A DNA stretch of 64,000 nucleotides from the NCBI RefSeq assembly GCF_001625195.1, contig NC_054389.1:3716520-3780519 (forward strand), written 5' to 3'. How positions within the stretch are numbered: the stretch's first letter is position 1; each line of letters opens with the position of its first letter. The notes beneath the pieces are model-generated. The model was given only the letters and a program-made list of their open reading frames with translations, was not told where the DNA came from and searched no databases. The stretch comes from Drechmeria coniospora (taxonomy: Eukaryota; Ascomycota; Sordariomycetes; Hypocreales; Ophiocordycipitaceae). Shown piece by piece: positions 36,042-47,008 of the stretch. Both the position numbers and the translations under genes were made by a program.

Positions 36042-36451
36042 CAGTATGTGGCAAAAAGTATTTGCCCACCCTTAGGTAACACATTCCAAGTCCAATCAAG
36101 CCTAATCATTTTTGTTAGTATTATAACAATCAACCAACTATATGCGCATCAAACGTAGCAATAACAATGCCTTAAAGCAGCCGTATGATGCCTCGAGGCA
36201 GGGAATTATCGCAGCAAATGCGATTACGGATTTGCAAGCTATTACCTCTCGACGGACGAGTCGATAGATTCGTCATCTTCGAGATTTAGAAGCTGATTGA
36301 TACAATGCCCCATTGCGTTGAGGCTATTATTATTGCAGTAGCGGGGGGTAGACGAAATATTTATTGTTATAATACTAACAAGATAGATTAGGTTTGACTG
36401 GACTAAGGATGCGCTACCTAAGAACGGGCAAATACTTTTTGCCCCCCACTG
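36042..36451. mobile_element. Tc1/mariner-like MITE (non-autonomous, 410 bp)
   Basis: The element has imperfect terminal inverted repeats of about 68 bp. Each end starts CAGT, contains GGCAAAAAGTATTTGCCC, then TTAGGTA, and ends with AAGCCTAATC or AAACCTAATC. It is flanked on both sides by TA, the target duplication expected for Tc1/mariner transposons. The interior is too short for a transposase; a 42-codon forward frame at about 36142 looks like a degenerate remnant at best. It sits between APN2 and COX13, ending 211 bp before the COX13 start. Superfamily assignment rests on the ends and the TA duplication and is inference. Confidence 0.85.
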
Positions 36452-36662
36452 TATGTAGTTGTACTCCGTAGTAATACTTGTTGTACTCCGTTCGCATGCA
36501 TGCATGCGATGGGTACCAAGAGAGTACGAAGTTCTCACACCTAAAATCTAAGGCATAAACAATCAATTGGCACTAACCGAGCTCCGATCAGTCCAGCCTC
36601 AGCTGATTGATCTCACAACCTTGCAACGTCGATTCTTGGACGACAACATCACCACCACTGCC
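36452..36662. promoter_or_regulatory. COX13 proximal promoter
   Basis: This is the only unique sequence between the MITE and the COX13 start codon. It begins with two TGTACTCCGTA-like words (36468-36492) and a CATG-rich stretch, then CA/TC-rich DNA before the ATG. Confidence 0.45.
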
Positions 36663-37358
36663 ATGTTTGCCGCACGACAATTCGCCCGCTCCGGGCCGCG
36701 CTTTGCCGCGCAGCTGCGAGCGCCCGCCCAGCGTCGCCTCGCCACCACCTCGACCGAGAACGAGTTCATCAAGGAACGCCAGCACATCAAGGAGCACGCC
36801 AAGGGAACGACGGGTGAGCATTGGAGCCATCCTGGCCGCTGACGAAGGCGTTGGATGAATGAAGGTGCTAATTGCGGGGGTGTGCAGACCTGTGGAAGAA
36901 GATTTCCATTTTGTATGTTTTCCTTTACTCCAGCTCTCGCCCCTCGCGACGGAAATCCCCAGATAACTCGGCAAACGAGCCTGGCTAACAAGTATTGTGA
37001 AGCGCCGTCATCCCCGCTCTGTTCCTGGGCGGAGCCAATGCCTACTACCTGTGGAACGCTCACTGGGAGCACTGGAGCCACATGCCTCCTCTGGAGGAGC
37101 GAACCGAGTACCCTTACCAGAACATCCGCACCAAGAACTTCCAGTGGGGTGATGGTGACAAGGTGAGTCTTTGGTTTTGACATCATTGTTGACTACGGCA
37201 TGCTAACAATGATGCAGACTCTGTTGTAAGTACCGCCATTCCCTGCGACTGGGCATTGGCCTCTGACCTGAGTCGCTTGCGCGACCAACGCCGTTACTAA
37301 CAGTCGAACTAGTTGGAACGAGTCGGTCAACTACCACAACAGGGATAAGGTTGCCTGA
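36663..37358 (+). CDS. COX13: Cytochrome c oxidase subunit VIa
   Basis: Five exons, 36663-36813, 36889-36913, 37003-37162, 37218-37225 and 37313-37358, predict 129 aa. The N-terminus is a mitochondrial presequence rich in Arg, Ala and Ser. One membrane segment follows (about residues 57-77, ISIFAVIPALFLGGANAYY). The conserved HWEHWSHMPPLEERTEYPYQ and IRTKNFQWGDGDKTLFWNESVN blocks identify the VIa family. Exon 4 is only 8 nt (ACT CTG TT); without it the GDKTLFWN motif would be lost. The subunit sits on the intermembrane side of complex IV and modulates its activity and dimerisation. COX13 next to APN2 is conserved at hypocrealean MAT loci. Confidence 0.95.
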
Positions 37359-38041
37359 TCGGGCGTCTGGGCTTAGACATGTATGTTGACTGCGACGGAT
37401 CCCACCGCCTCAAAGACAGCTGTGCAAATTTCATTTGTTCACTACCTGTGTCCATGCTGTCGGAATCGCGTTGTCCTCGATGAAGTGAATGCCTCGGCTG
37501 GCCCAGTGCAGCACATGTGCGTTGTGTGGGAACAGCGTCCTGATGCGATGAAATCCGTAATCGCACACCTCGGAAGGTCAATTGGCACAGATGAAAGCTA
37601 CCAAGCAATGAAAAAGACATGATCCCTTCTGTGATGACTACTCCGTACTTCTTCAAACCAGTTCTGCGGACTGAGCTGAAGAAACCTTGAAATCGCATGC
37701 GTGCCGAGGTATATCCGATCCACGATCAAGCATCCACCCCACATCGTGCGCTACGACGCAGTGGACTACAACTCCAACCCATCGCGTCGTCGTTCCACTG
37801 CCGCAACGAAGGCCACTGAACAACCAACCATCTTGAAGCTGACATTTATTCTCTACAACAAGCAGCCTCTACCGACCCAACGTGAATTACATAATTCCTT
37901 GCTTTATATCCGTTTTGTCATCCCCCTTCCCAAAACCACTCTTCGCTTCACACCGGCACACGCCATGAGCTGGCCAGTACGGCCGACTTGGAGGGCATTG
38001 CAGCCAACCTGATCGGACCGGTTCAGCAGTTGACAGCTCTC
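37359..38041. other. COX13 / APC5 intergenic region
   Basis: Holds the COX13 3' UTR and the APC5 promoter. A TACTCCGTACT word occurs near 37641. The frame of APC5 stays open for some distance upstream of its chosen ATG but without any ATG I favour. A 123-codon minus-strand frame at 37327-37698 is not convincing. Confidence 0.5.
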
Positions 38042-40568
38042 ATGTCGCCACTTCACTCTGGGTCCGAAGCTGCCTCGGGCGATGGCAAGGCTCGATACTT
38101 GACGCCGGCCAAGCTTGCGCTTCTCGTCCTTTTAGAACTCTACACGGAAGAAAACGTTCCCAGCAACGCGGTATTGCCAGTGCTTTCCTTTCTTTCATCA
38201 CACGTCTTAGACCATGGACCTTCGGATCCCTATTCCACCCAAGCTTCTAGGTGGAGCAAAGCTGAGCGCGCAGTCAGCTTCATTGTCAGCATGAAGGATT
38301 TCGAAAAGGTCCTCGCGAGCTATCCCTTTCTCATGGGCATGCCAGGCCGGACACTCTGGGATCAGTTTCTTGGAAGGATCTGGGAGCTCAACTCACTTGA
38401 CGCACTTCACACCTTCTTCGAAAGGATTCCGTTGCTGCTAGCGAGGCCCAAGGAGGAGCATCGCGAGTCAGGTGAGGGCGACGACCCGGAAGACGATGAC
38501 AAAGTGAGGCTGTCGCCGAACTCGCCCTTTGGCGCTTTCATTCGACGAGCACAGCTAGGGTTCGAAAGACTTCAGTTTCATGACTGCGCCATTCTATGGA
38601 AGGATTTTGTAAAGTATCGACAACCGACGGCAAGCCAACTGCGGCGGAAGAACCCAGCATTTGGTCGCCTGAGCTTCGACAACGTGCTTCAACTCGGCGA
38701 GCAAGAGGATTGGAGTCCTGACGGCGTCTCTGCCTTGGTTTCCCTCGCATACGGCGATATGCTAACCGAAGACCACGATGGAACAATTGCCGTAAGCACA
38801 AACGACGTTGAGTTGCTTCTCGAGTTTCAGATAGAGCAGATGCAAAGTGAGTCGCAACCGTCGATTTTGTCATGTCATCATAGAGCTTACCAATGATCCG
38901 CAGAATATGGAAACAGGATTCCTGTCGAGATAAGGCGTCGATTCCAGGACTTGGTCCATCACACTGTCGTCGTGCCCAGCATGACACACTATCTCAGGTC
39001 AGCTCTAGACATGCCATCCGCTGCACCCCCGCTCACCAGTGGTACGCAGATTTCTCGATGCATGGCGGGCAGGAGACTACACAACAGCGTTTGACTGCCT
39101 CCACCGCTACTTCGATTACACAATTCAGTATCGCGATCGAATCTTCTATCAGTACGCCTTGATGAACCTTGCTGTGCTTCAAGCAGACTTTGGATGTTTC
39201 AAGGACGCCGTCTCAGCCATGCTCGAAACAGTATCGACAGCTCGCGAAAACCGGGATCTGACGTGCCTAAATTTTGCTCTGAACTGGTTGTTTCATTTCG
39301 GCCGCGCCCACCCGGAATTGGCTCATTATCTAGAGCGCAATACCTTCTCAGGAACGGGCAAGGAAACCCTCGCCTTTCTCCGCGTCAAGGCCAGGGAAAC
39401 CGGCATGTGGACTCTCTGGAGCTCTGTGCTGCTCAGCGAGGCCAAGATTTCTCTCATTAACGGCGAGTCGCTGGCGACGTCGTTCGAGTACGTGACCCGC
39501 AGCTCCCAGGTGATTGTCGAGAAGAACTTGAAGAGCATGTTTGGCTCTCACATGTCCCTGCAATCCGCCATTTGGAATCGACTGGGTATGACACATCTGT
39601 CGATCTTGAACTCGACGATTTTTTTGCATTGCTATGCGCGCCACTCCATCTTTGACGACGAGCTCAAGCATACATGCCGTCTTGCTGCCGCTCTAGCAGA
39701 CCGCGGAAGATACGGCCAGGCTCTCGAGACGCTCGAGGGCCTCGAAGCCAACTCCCTTCGATCTTGGAAACCCGGCCAACACTGGCTCAAATATCGCAGC
39801 ATCATCAAGCTGAAGAGGGACCTGCACCTTGGCAACCTGGATGACGCAGGAGAGATTCTAGCGCAGATTCTGCAGTCAAAATCCGACGACCTAGAGCCTG
39901 AAATGGCTTTCCTACTCGACAACTTACACATTGACTACCTGTCCCGACGGGGTGATTTTCAAGCCGCGTTTGCGTGCATGGAGGCGCTCGCGTCCGATGT
40001 ATACGACGACACGACCGACATTGCCCCCCGAGTCAAGCTCCTCCTCCTCGAGGTAGCGTTACTGGACAAATGCGGGCGGCCTCAGAGAGCATTCTCGGCA
40101 GCTGTCCAGGCCGCTAGCCTCGCATGGAGGGCTCGACTCATTCCGTGCCTGTGGCAAGCCGTTGGCGCGCTCGCCAATATCCTCGTCTCGCTTGGCGGCT
40201 TCGACGCGGCCGTCCAGCTTCTTCACGCTATCCTTCCACGAGCGCTCGAATGCGAAAAACCCAGCCTCACCGCACAGCTGTACGGATATCTCGCGGATGC
40301 GAATATGGGCCTCGCAGGAGATATGCCTGCCAAGTCGAGCAAGCGGTTGGAATACATGAATCGGGCCTCGGACGCTGTGCAGCTGGCATTTGACCACTAC
40401 TCCAGCATCGAGGATCGCAATCGCCAATGCGAGATGATGGCCAAGAAGGCCGTTATCATGAAACTGACAGGGGAAGTGACGTTGGCGGCAAGTTTTGCTG
40501 CCGCCTATGTCAAGTTGAAAGAGGGTGCGGGAGGATTGGGCTCGGGTGGCGAGGTCGATGGACCATAA
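38042..40568 (+). CDS. APC5: Anaphase-promoting complex subunit 5
   Basis: Three exons, 38042-38846, 38904-38997 and 39050-40568, predict 805 aa. The N-terminal region carries KARYLTPAKLALLVLLELYT and the DFEKVLASYPFLMGMPGRTL block typical of fungal Apc5. The ANAPC5/TPR-like motif spans about residues 295-400 (MTHYLRFLDAWRAGDYTTAF, then FYQYALMNLAVLQADFG), and helical repeats continue to the C-terminus. Apc5 is a scaffold subunit of the APC/C ubiquitin ligase, which triggers anaphase and mitotic exit. The start ATG is the first in frame downstream of a stretch without one; a longer N-terminus through an upstream exon cannot be excluded. APC5 beside COX13 and APN2 is conserved hypocrealean MAT-flank synteny. 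Confidence 0.93.
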
Positions 40569-40761
40569 ATAGATGGATGGGCCATGTGCCGTAGTGACGG
40601 CGAGATGGTGGCAGCAAGAAGAAGATCCGTGTCCACCAGCCCGTGTCGTCAAGGTGATGCGATTGTCGAATACTGATGAGCCTAACAAGGTGTGTGCCGA
40701 ACGCCGGCACGCCAACACGCCCACGCAAGAACGCAAGAACACAGTATGGCCGCCAAAAAGT

Positions 40762-41612
40762 TCACCATTTTATCCTCTCCCCCTTTCGATTTTTGAGCTT
40801 GCTCTCGTCGGAGACGACAACGGTGGCCCCTTCCGTGACTTCGTTGGTTGCCCACACCTTGTCTATACACAGTTCGAATGGTCCTTCGATGCGGTCTGTC
40901 AAGCCAATCCCGACGCTCCTGACCTTTTGCCTCAACAGCTCCGTCTGCGGCTCGATTACGAAACCGTGATTAGTCCGGACGAAGTCGTTCCACTTGACCA
41001 TGACCGTCTCCCACTGGCCGGGGCGTTTTGCGAATAGGCGGTGCTGGTGCAGGTCCGTGGGCTCGACGGCCTCGGTCTGCAGGTTGATGAAATAGGCCCT
41101 GCCATCGGACTTGATCCGCATGGCGAGGTAGGAGTAAGGGTCGATGTCCCAAACAGACTTGCCAAATACTGTTGGGGACATGTCGGGGGTGCGAAAGGCA
41201 GCGTAGCCGCTGCGCTGGATACTGGGGCGGTCGCTAGGGAGGGAGGTAGATATGTGGCCGTAGAAGCGGGCGTAGGCAGGAGGTGACGATGGCAAGTCAT
41301 TCTTGTCCTCTGATGGCTTCGCTTCATTGCGGTGAACAAAGTCGAGATGACTTTTCGAAGAGCCGCCGATGAGGCTGTCGCCCATAACAATGCAATCGCG
41401 CACCGACTCTTGGGAGTGGAAATCGTACAAAGGGCGAGGACCGATGGGGCCCTTGACGGCTTCGAGCTTCCAGGCTGCGCGGTGCAAATCAGCAGACGAC
41501 GATGTGGATAGGGTTCCGATACGCCAGACTCACCTATGCCAGATCGACGCCTCAGTTCCTCCATGCTACGGGCAAGGAAGCCCTTGGAGAGAAGTGGCTG
41601 AGTGATTCTCAT
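40762..41612 (-). CDS. Complex I intermediate-associated protein 30 (CIA30/NDUFAF1-like)
   Basis: Two exons on the minus strand, 41534-41612 and 40762-41474, predict 263 aa. The first exon encodes MRITQPLLSKGFLARSMEEL, a likely mitochondrial targeting segment. The CIA30 domain (about residues 28-235) includes PLYDFHSQESVRDC, GDSLIGGSSKSHLDF, ESYLAMRIKSDGR-type motifs and KRPGQWETVMVKWNDFV. In the family this is an assembly factor for an intermediate of mitochondrial NADH dehydrogenase. An in-frame upstream ATG at 41717 would add 35 residues that family members lack. The gene converges on APC5 and is head to head with the mitoribosomal gene to its right. Confidence 0.92.
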
Positions 41613-42038
41613 GACGACCGAAGGCCTTGGCCTTGATAGCGATCTTCCTCCCTGTGTTCGTCCTATGCCCGCTGCCTGCTCGTTCTTGTCAAGGTACAAT
41701 AGAGCCACCTGGCTCACCGGGAGCTGAGAACCATGTGTCAGGACGACTGACGATGTGAGCGGAGTCTACATACGCCGAATTGAGAAAGGGAATCCGCAGG
41801 AATATGAATATGGAGTGGGGGTTTTTGCCGTCGTTGGCCTGAATGATGCGATGGTCGTCGGGCCTATTTGGTTGATCCGTAATTATATGGTGCGGTGCCG
41901 GCGCAACTAATAACCCGGGCTTCTTTTTTTGACAGCCCGGCCCATCGCCAGCAGCTAGCAACCCCCCAGCGCTCCAAGTCGTTCAGTAGCTCGCATCGAC
42001 CCGCGCCGTCATTTTTCATCTCCGAGGCGTTTCCCATC
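41613..42038. promoter_or_regulatory. Divergent promoter of two mitochondrial genes
   Basis: 426 bp between the start codons of the CIA30-like gene (leftward) and the Mba1/mL45-like gene (rightward). The pairing suggests co-regulation of mitochondrial biogenesis. I could not assign a specific factor site. Confidence 0.5.
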
Positions 42039-43047
42039 ATGTCTGCTGCGGTGGTGCCGGCCAGGCGCGCGGTTGCCTCGCTGCGATCGAGTCGATCCGC
42101 TGGATCGCCGCAAGGCTCCCGCTGCTATTCCACGGCTCCTTCACCGAGTCGCATCATCCGAGAGCTGAACCGGTTTTCCAAGGTCAGCTCCGACAAGATG
42201 AAAAAGGAGTCAAGCATGTCGGAGATGCAGAAGCTGGCCAACGCCGAGTACTTCAAGGACGGCTCCGGCCCTCTCTTCCCAGGTACAACTCCATCTCACC
42301 CTGGCCGCCTGCTCCGTCTGGTTCCTGTGGAAAGCTGACATCTGTGGCGTAGGAACCTTCGTCTCCTTGCCGCTCTCTCGGTATCCTCTCCATCCAGCTC
42401 AGTTCATGCAGTACCAATGGAGCCGCATGAGGCACTGGCTCGTCGGAGCCATCTCGGTGCTCAATTTCAAGCTAAAATCGATGCCAAACTGGACGACGAG
42501 ACCGAAGTGGAAAGCGAAACGCGGCAAGATCGCACCGACAGCAAAGGCAATGTACCGCGAAATGCTCGAGGCCTTTGCCGCAGGCGACAAGGAAACTCTG
42601 CAAAAGATATGTCTCAGCGACTTCGCCAAAAAGCTCACGGCGGCCATAGACCGGAGAGACCCGAAGGAGCAGGTTCAATTCGAGGTGGTCAAATACAATA
42701 AGCCGCTCATCTACCCGCGCCTCATGTCCCGCCAGATCCATCAGGTTAACCCCCTCGATAAGGTTCTGATGACGGAGCAAGCCGTTGTCGCCATATCCTC
42801 AACACAGAAGGCATCGAGACGGATCCCTTCCACGGGGGCGACGGTGCCCGGCAGCATGAAACTGCAGGACAAGATCGAGTACGTGGTCCTGTCTAGACAG
42901 GCGAACCAGAAGACGTTCGAGACGGGGCCCTGGCGCATTTGGGGCACGACGTCGGCAACCACGCTGGAGCTATACTTGAAGGAGAAGGCCATCATTGAAA
43001 AGGAGCAGGCTCGACGCGCAGGCTGGGATCAGCCAGCTGCGAAATGA
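42039..43047 (+). CDS. Mitochondrial ribosome-associated protein, Mba1/mL45-like
   Basis: Two exons, 42039-42282 and 42353-43047, predict 312 aa. The N-terminus (SAAVVPARRAVASLRSSRSA) is a typical matrix presequence. The mature part has LFPGTFVSLPLSRYP, then a Tim44/mL45-like domain from about residue 120 to 300 (TAKAMYREMLEAFAAGDKET, LQDKIEYVVLSRQ, GPWRIWGTTS). In the family the protein binds the large mitoribosomal subunit and, as Mba1, helps insert nascent chains into the inner membrane. The intron has a GTACAA donor and TAG acceptor and lies after LFPG as in relatives. Whether it is a constitutive subunit or a receptor is inference. Confidence 0.88.
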
Positions 43048-43306
43048 TATTGACGGCTGACATTTACCATTCCGTACCTACTGGTGCGTGAGAAAATGTA
43101 AAGTAGAACACGTGAATCTGTACAGTATTACTACAAGATGGCATTGGTAGCGGTACGGCTTTGGAACACAACAACAATCTTTTTCTTTCTGTTACGCCAT
43201 TGGCAAAGCGATGCACCGCCAATGTAGTGTCCACGACTGCCAACACGTCCCTCCCACCGTCTCACTCTTAATTTTTACTCCTGGAGCCCTCCCACGACTG
43301 GCAAGG

Positions 43307-45600
43307 CTAGAAGAACCTCCCAGGCTTCGAGTTCGGCAAAAGTACTTCCCCTTCGACCTCCGAGCCTCCAGCGACCGCGTGGGCGCAGATGGGGGGGTCA
43401 AGGGCAGTACACCTCTCCTTGCGGACTTTGGCCAAGGCAAACTGGAAAGCCAACCGCAGAGCAAGGGCTCCAAATCCCCAGAGAATGCCACCAAACGGAG
43501 CGGCGACAAAGGCGCCAAAGGCAGCCCAGTCGTTCGCGTAGAGTCCATTTTTCAAGAGCAGAAGATTCGCTCCCTCCTGCGCACTGCCGTAGTAGATTGT
43601 TCCAAAGATGAAGACAGTAAAAACGCCGCCCAGCCCACCAACGACGACTTCGAAGCCTCGCCACCAGTACATGCGTTCGCTGAGGCCCAGGCACAGGACC
43701 GGGATAGTCGCTGCGGAGAGCAGGTCGCTGATGAGGTAGATCTGCAGTATCGAGCTGGCCTTGAGAGCGACGACGACGATGGGGATGATGAGGACGACAA
43801 CGCCGGCTCGAATAAACCAAATATTGAGCCGGTTTCGGAATAGATCGTTGGATGCCGATGAGACCATGGCAGACTGCAAGCTGTCAAAGGCTGCGGTGCT
43901 AAGACTCACAACCATGACGAGGACGATGCCGACAACCCAGCTGGGAAGGGTCTGAAGAAGGAGGAAGAATGATAGAGATCCTGGCTGGGCCGGTTCGCCC
44001 GGCCATGCGCCCGACCATGCAGAAATGAGACCGGTACAGCCGACGAGGCTAAGAATGCACAGAATGGCGACTGTGGCCATGGAGCATCCGACCCACAAGT
44101 CTTTATCCGTCTTGGACGAGAATGTCCGCAGCCAGAAGCTAGAGAGGAAGAAGTCGTTGGTCAAGACCGCTACGGGCAGAATATAAAGAAGCTGCCAGCC
44201 GAGGAGAGTTGGCTTGGTGAGGCCCGAAGAGTCAATGAGATCCGGCCTAATGTCGGTCTTGACGCCGATCGTGATGGTGGCGAGGAGGATGAGGCCAACG
44301 ACCATTCCGCCCTGCACCACATCCGTGAGGAATGACATTTTGAAGCCTCCGAGTGCTGAGACAGCTCAGTCAGCAGTCCGTCTAGAAAATAAAGGGCAAG
44401 TGATTCCTTCAATCACAGGCTTACAGGTGTAAATGGTCGTGATGACGCATTCGACAATGATGATGGGCAGCTTGTCCAACCCAGTCAGCGCCTCGACGAC
44501 TTGTCCCAGCGCCGAGAGCTCGGCGACCATGTACAGAAAGAGCGTGACGAGCGTCAGGAAGCTGAGATATAGCATAGCGACGGTACCGTATCGCTGGCGC
44601 GTCCACTCTGTTAGGACGAACCCCTCGGGACACTTTCGTCGGATCATGGGCCCCAAAGCGGCGAACACCATCATCGGTGTCGATGAAGCAAGAGCATAGA
44701 CGACGACGCCCTGTACTCCAGCGAGAGTTGCCAATTCCGGGTAAGAGAAAAGTATGCCGGCACCGAGGGCTGGACGTAGATCAGCATCAACCAGACGGGT
44801 GGGAGGGAAGGAAAGGAGAGGAATGTGTGGGAGCGGCAGCACGTTCCCCACGCAAGCATTAACTTGATCGAGTTTTACGGTGCAATCTCAGCTTCGTCTC
44901 CGCGGCTGCCATCTCCCAATCTTGCTCTCGAAAGCGTCAAGGGTTGGATGTTGCACGCCGCCTCGACTCGGCGCCCGTAGTGAGCCGCAGCCTCTCGCCT
45001 CCATGCGCGAGCGTTGGCTCCCAGACCCCTCTCACTTTCCTGAACTCAGCCAGGAACAATACTCGGTGGTACCGAGCCAGGATTCCTGTCTGTAGAATTG
45101 GGGAGGCGAGGTGGGTTGGGTACCAGCAGACTCGCCGCACACGAGGCGAGAGGTCATCGAGGGTAGGAACCTACTAGTTGACCTGGCCCATCGCTTCAAA
45201 ATAATAGCTCTTTACCTGAACAACTCGTGTCTACCGCTCCGCTCCGATGCTTCTTCATGCGGGCCTTTCCAGAGGCTCTACTCACCGGATGCGATGAAGT
45301 TAAGAGCCAAGGGAATCGCTACACACAAAGTCAGCTCCCATCCTCTCAACAGGATTCTCGACATAAATCCGTCACTGGACGATGCTCTGACCAGTCTGTG
45401 TTCCGTTGCCGGACAAAAAATCTTTCTTGCTCTGCCCTCGAAGCCTCCAAGCTATCCCCGTGCCCAGCACGCTGTTTGGCTCAGGCTTGGTCAGTCATTA
45501 TCGAAGGCAAGTGATATCGGCGAGTGAGTTCCGCGCACAGAAAAAAACCATATGTGACGTAAATGGTGGCGTTCGACACCGCCGCCGATAGCTGCGCCAT
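43307..45600 (-). CDS. Sodium:solute symporter family transporter (Dur3-like)
   Basis: Five exons on the minus strand, 45539-45600, 45392-45471, 45286-45318, 44425-44769 and 43307-44355, predict 522 aa. The joined frame gives SKKDFLSGNGTQTAIPLALN, then ALGAGILFSYPELATLAGVQ, RRKCPEGFVLTEWTRQRYG and SLGGFKMSFLTDVVQGG, with many hydrophobic helices. These are SSS-family features of the fungal group often annotated as urea or polyamine transporters. It would sit in the plasma membrane; the substrate is not determined. Intron 3 (44770-45285) is 516 nt, about ten times the local norm, yet the residues on each side join seamlessly. Exon 1 rests on a GTGCGC donor and is less certain. The gene converges on the mitoribosomal gene. 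Confidence 0.85.
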
Positions 45601-47008
45601 TGCGTCGCTGTCTAGAGAGTTATGGCAAGTTCGCGTGTGAATGAAGAAAGAATGGTCTTGCTATATCGGTTCATCCGATCAACATTCGCAAATTGGGTGT
45701 GGAAATGTGCTGTGCCTGGGATGCGTCGAGCAGGTTTGACTTTGGTAGACGTGCGTCATTTCCCACGAAAAAAAAAACCGGTCAATATCCCGAGTTGATT
45801 CACAAGCTATTACTGTTCTGTGTCCACAACACAATACAACGTACTTAAGTATGTGTGGAGAAGTTGTTACCAGTGAGTAAGTACTGTACGTACTTACCGC
45901 ACTTACTTGCAGCCGTTATTATCTACGAGCAATGGCACTGCACACATACTGTAAGTACAGTACTGTACTAAGTAATACAGTGAGTACTTACAGAGAACTA
46001 AGTACGCTGTGATCCACATAAGTAATAGTGCAGTACTTACTGTACAGTACTTGAACTCGTACTTAAGTAAGTACATGTACGTGACAATGCTTGTTCCCTG
46101 ACTCCGTATTACTGGAATCGCGATTGCTAGCCGATGTGGGGAACAAGGCTAGCAACATTTTGCTAGAACAATCCGTTTGTTCTCTGGGACATCATGGCTA
46201 ATGACAGCTTGAGACATGGTTACAATCATAACAAACTAATCCTAGGACCCGCACCTCGGGTTGATCCTGATGCATCATGACCCGACATCAACCTGGCATT
46301 GTCGCCAGAAAGCAACCCCCTAGCTCGGCCTAATTTTCCCTGGCCATGACGCCCTCTCCATTTGTTCTTTTTTCTCTCTTTTCTCATAGATGGTGCAAGA
46401 GTCTCCCCCCCCCATTTTCCTCAAAACAAACAAAACAAACGTACCATTCCTTGGGCATCCGCGCTCAAAGTTCTTGCCCGCCCGATTCCCAGAAGGACAC
46501 CTCCCGCGCGCAGCCAAGACTAGCCGGAGTAGCCAGATGTGTCAACAGTACAATCCTAGATACGGATCCTCGCGTTGCCTATCCACTGCTTCTCGGATAT
46601 TTCTGACAAGATTAGTAGCCATGGCTGCAGCCCATTTCGTAATTGAGAACAGCCTCTCAAAAACAGGCCACCTACACTTCGGAGGATATGTGGCACTCCC
46701 ATTTCTTGGCAGAATCATCCTGAAATGCTAAGCCAGTCCACATCACACCCTGAAGCTGGCACACATTGATTGTGAATCGCCTGCCTACTTCGCGTGCGCC
46801 AAATGGTGAATCAGCCTGAGGTCGACCAAGACCAGGACCCGAGCGTTGCAAGTGCAGCCCGGAAAGGAAGAGCATCTCTCGCCTGCGAACCGAGAGAAAC
46901 GGAAGAGGATGGGACGAAACCGGAACAATGAAAGCAACAGATCATCTCGAAATGAAAGCGCAGTCATAAAGAATGCCTGCATTTTTGAGACGTGCGCATT
47001 GGCCCTTC
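45601..47008. other. Intergenic region with GTAC-rich cluster
   Basis: About 1.4 kb. From 45840 to 46085 it is dominated by GTACTTA, AAGTAC and TACTGTAC words. A short inverted motif GCTAGCC...GGCTAGC occurs at about 46124-46155. Short frames around 46320-46730 lack any motif. No gene is called. Confidence 0.5.

Noticed and set aside
37327..37698. 123-codon minus-strand frame between COX13 and APC5
   Set aside because: It overlaps the last COX13 exon and has no recognisable features.
44937..45140. Minus-strand frame inside the long symporter intron, considered as an extra exon
   Set aside because: Its sequence lacks SSS-family motifs, and the residues on either side of the intron already join as in the family.
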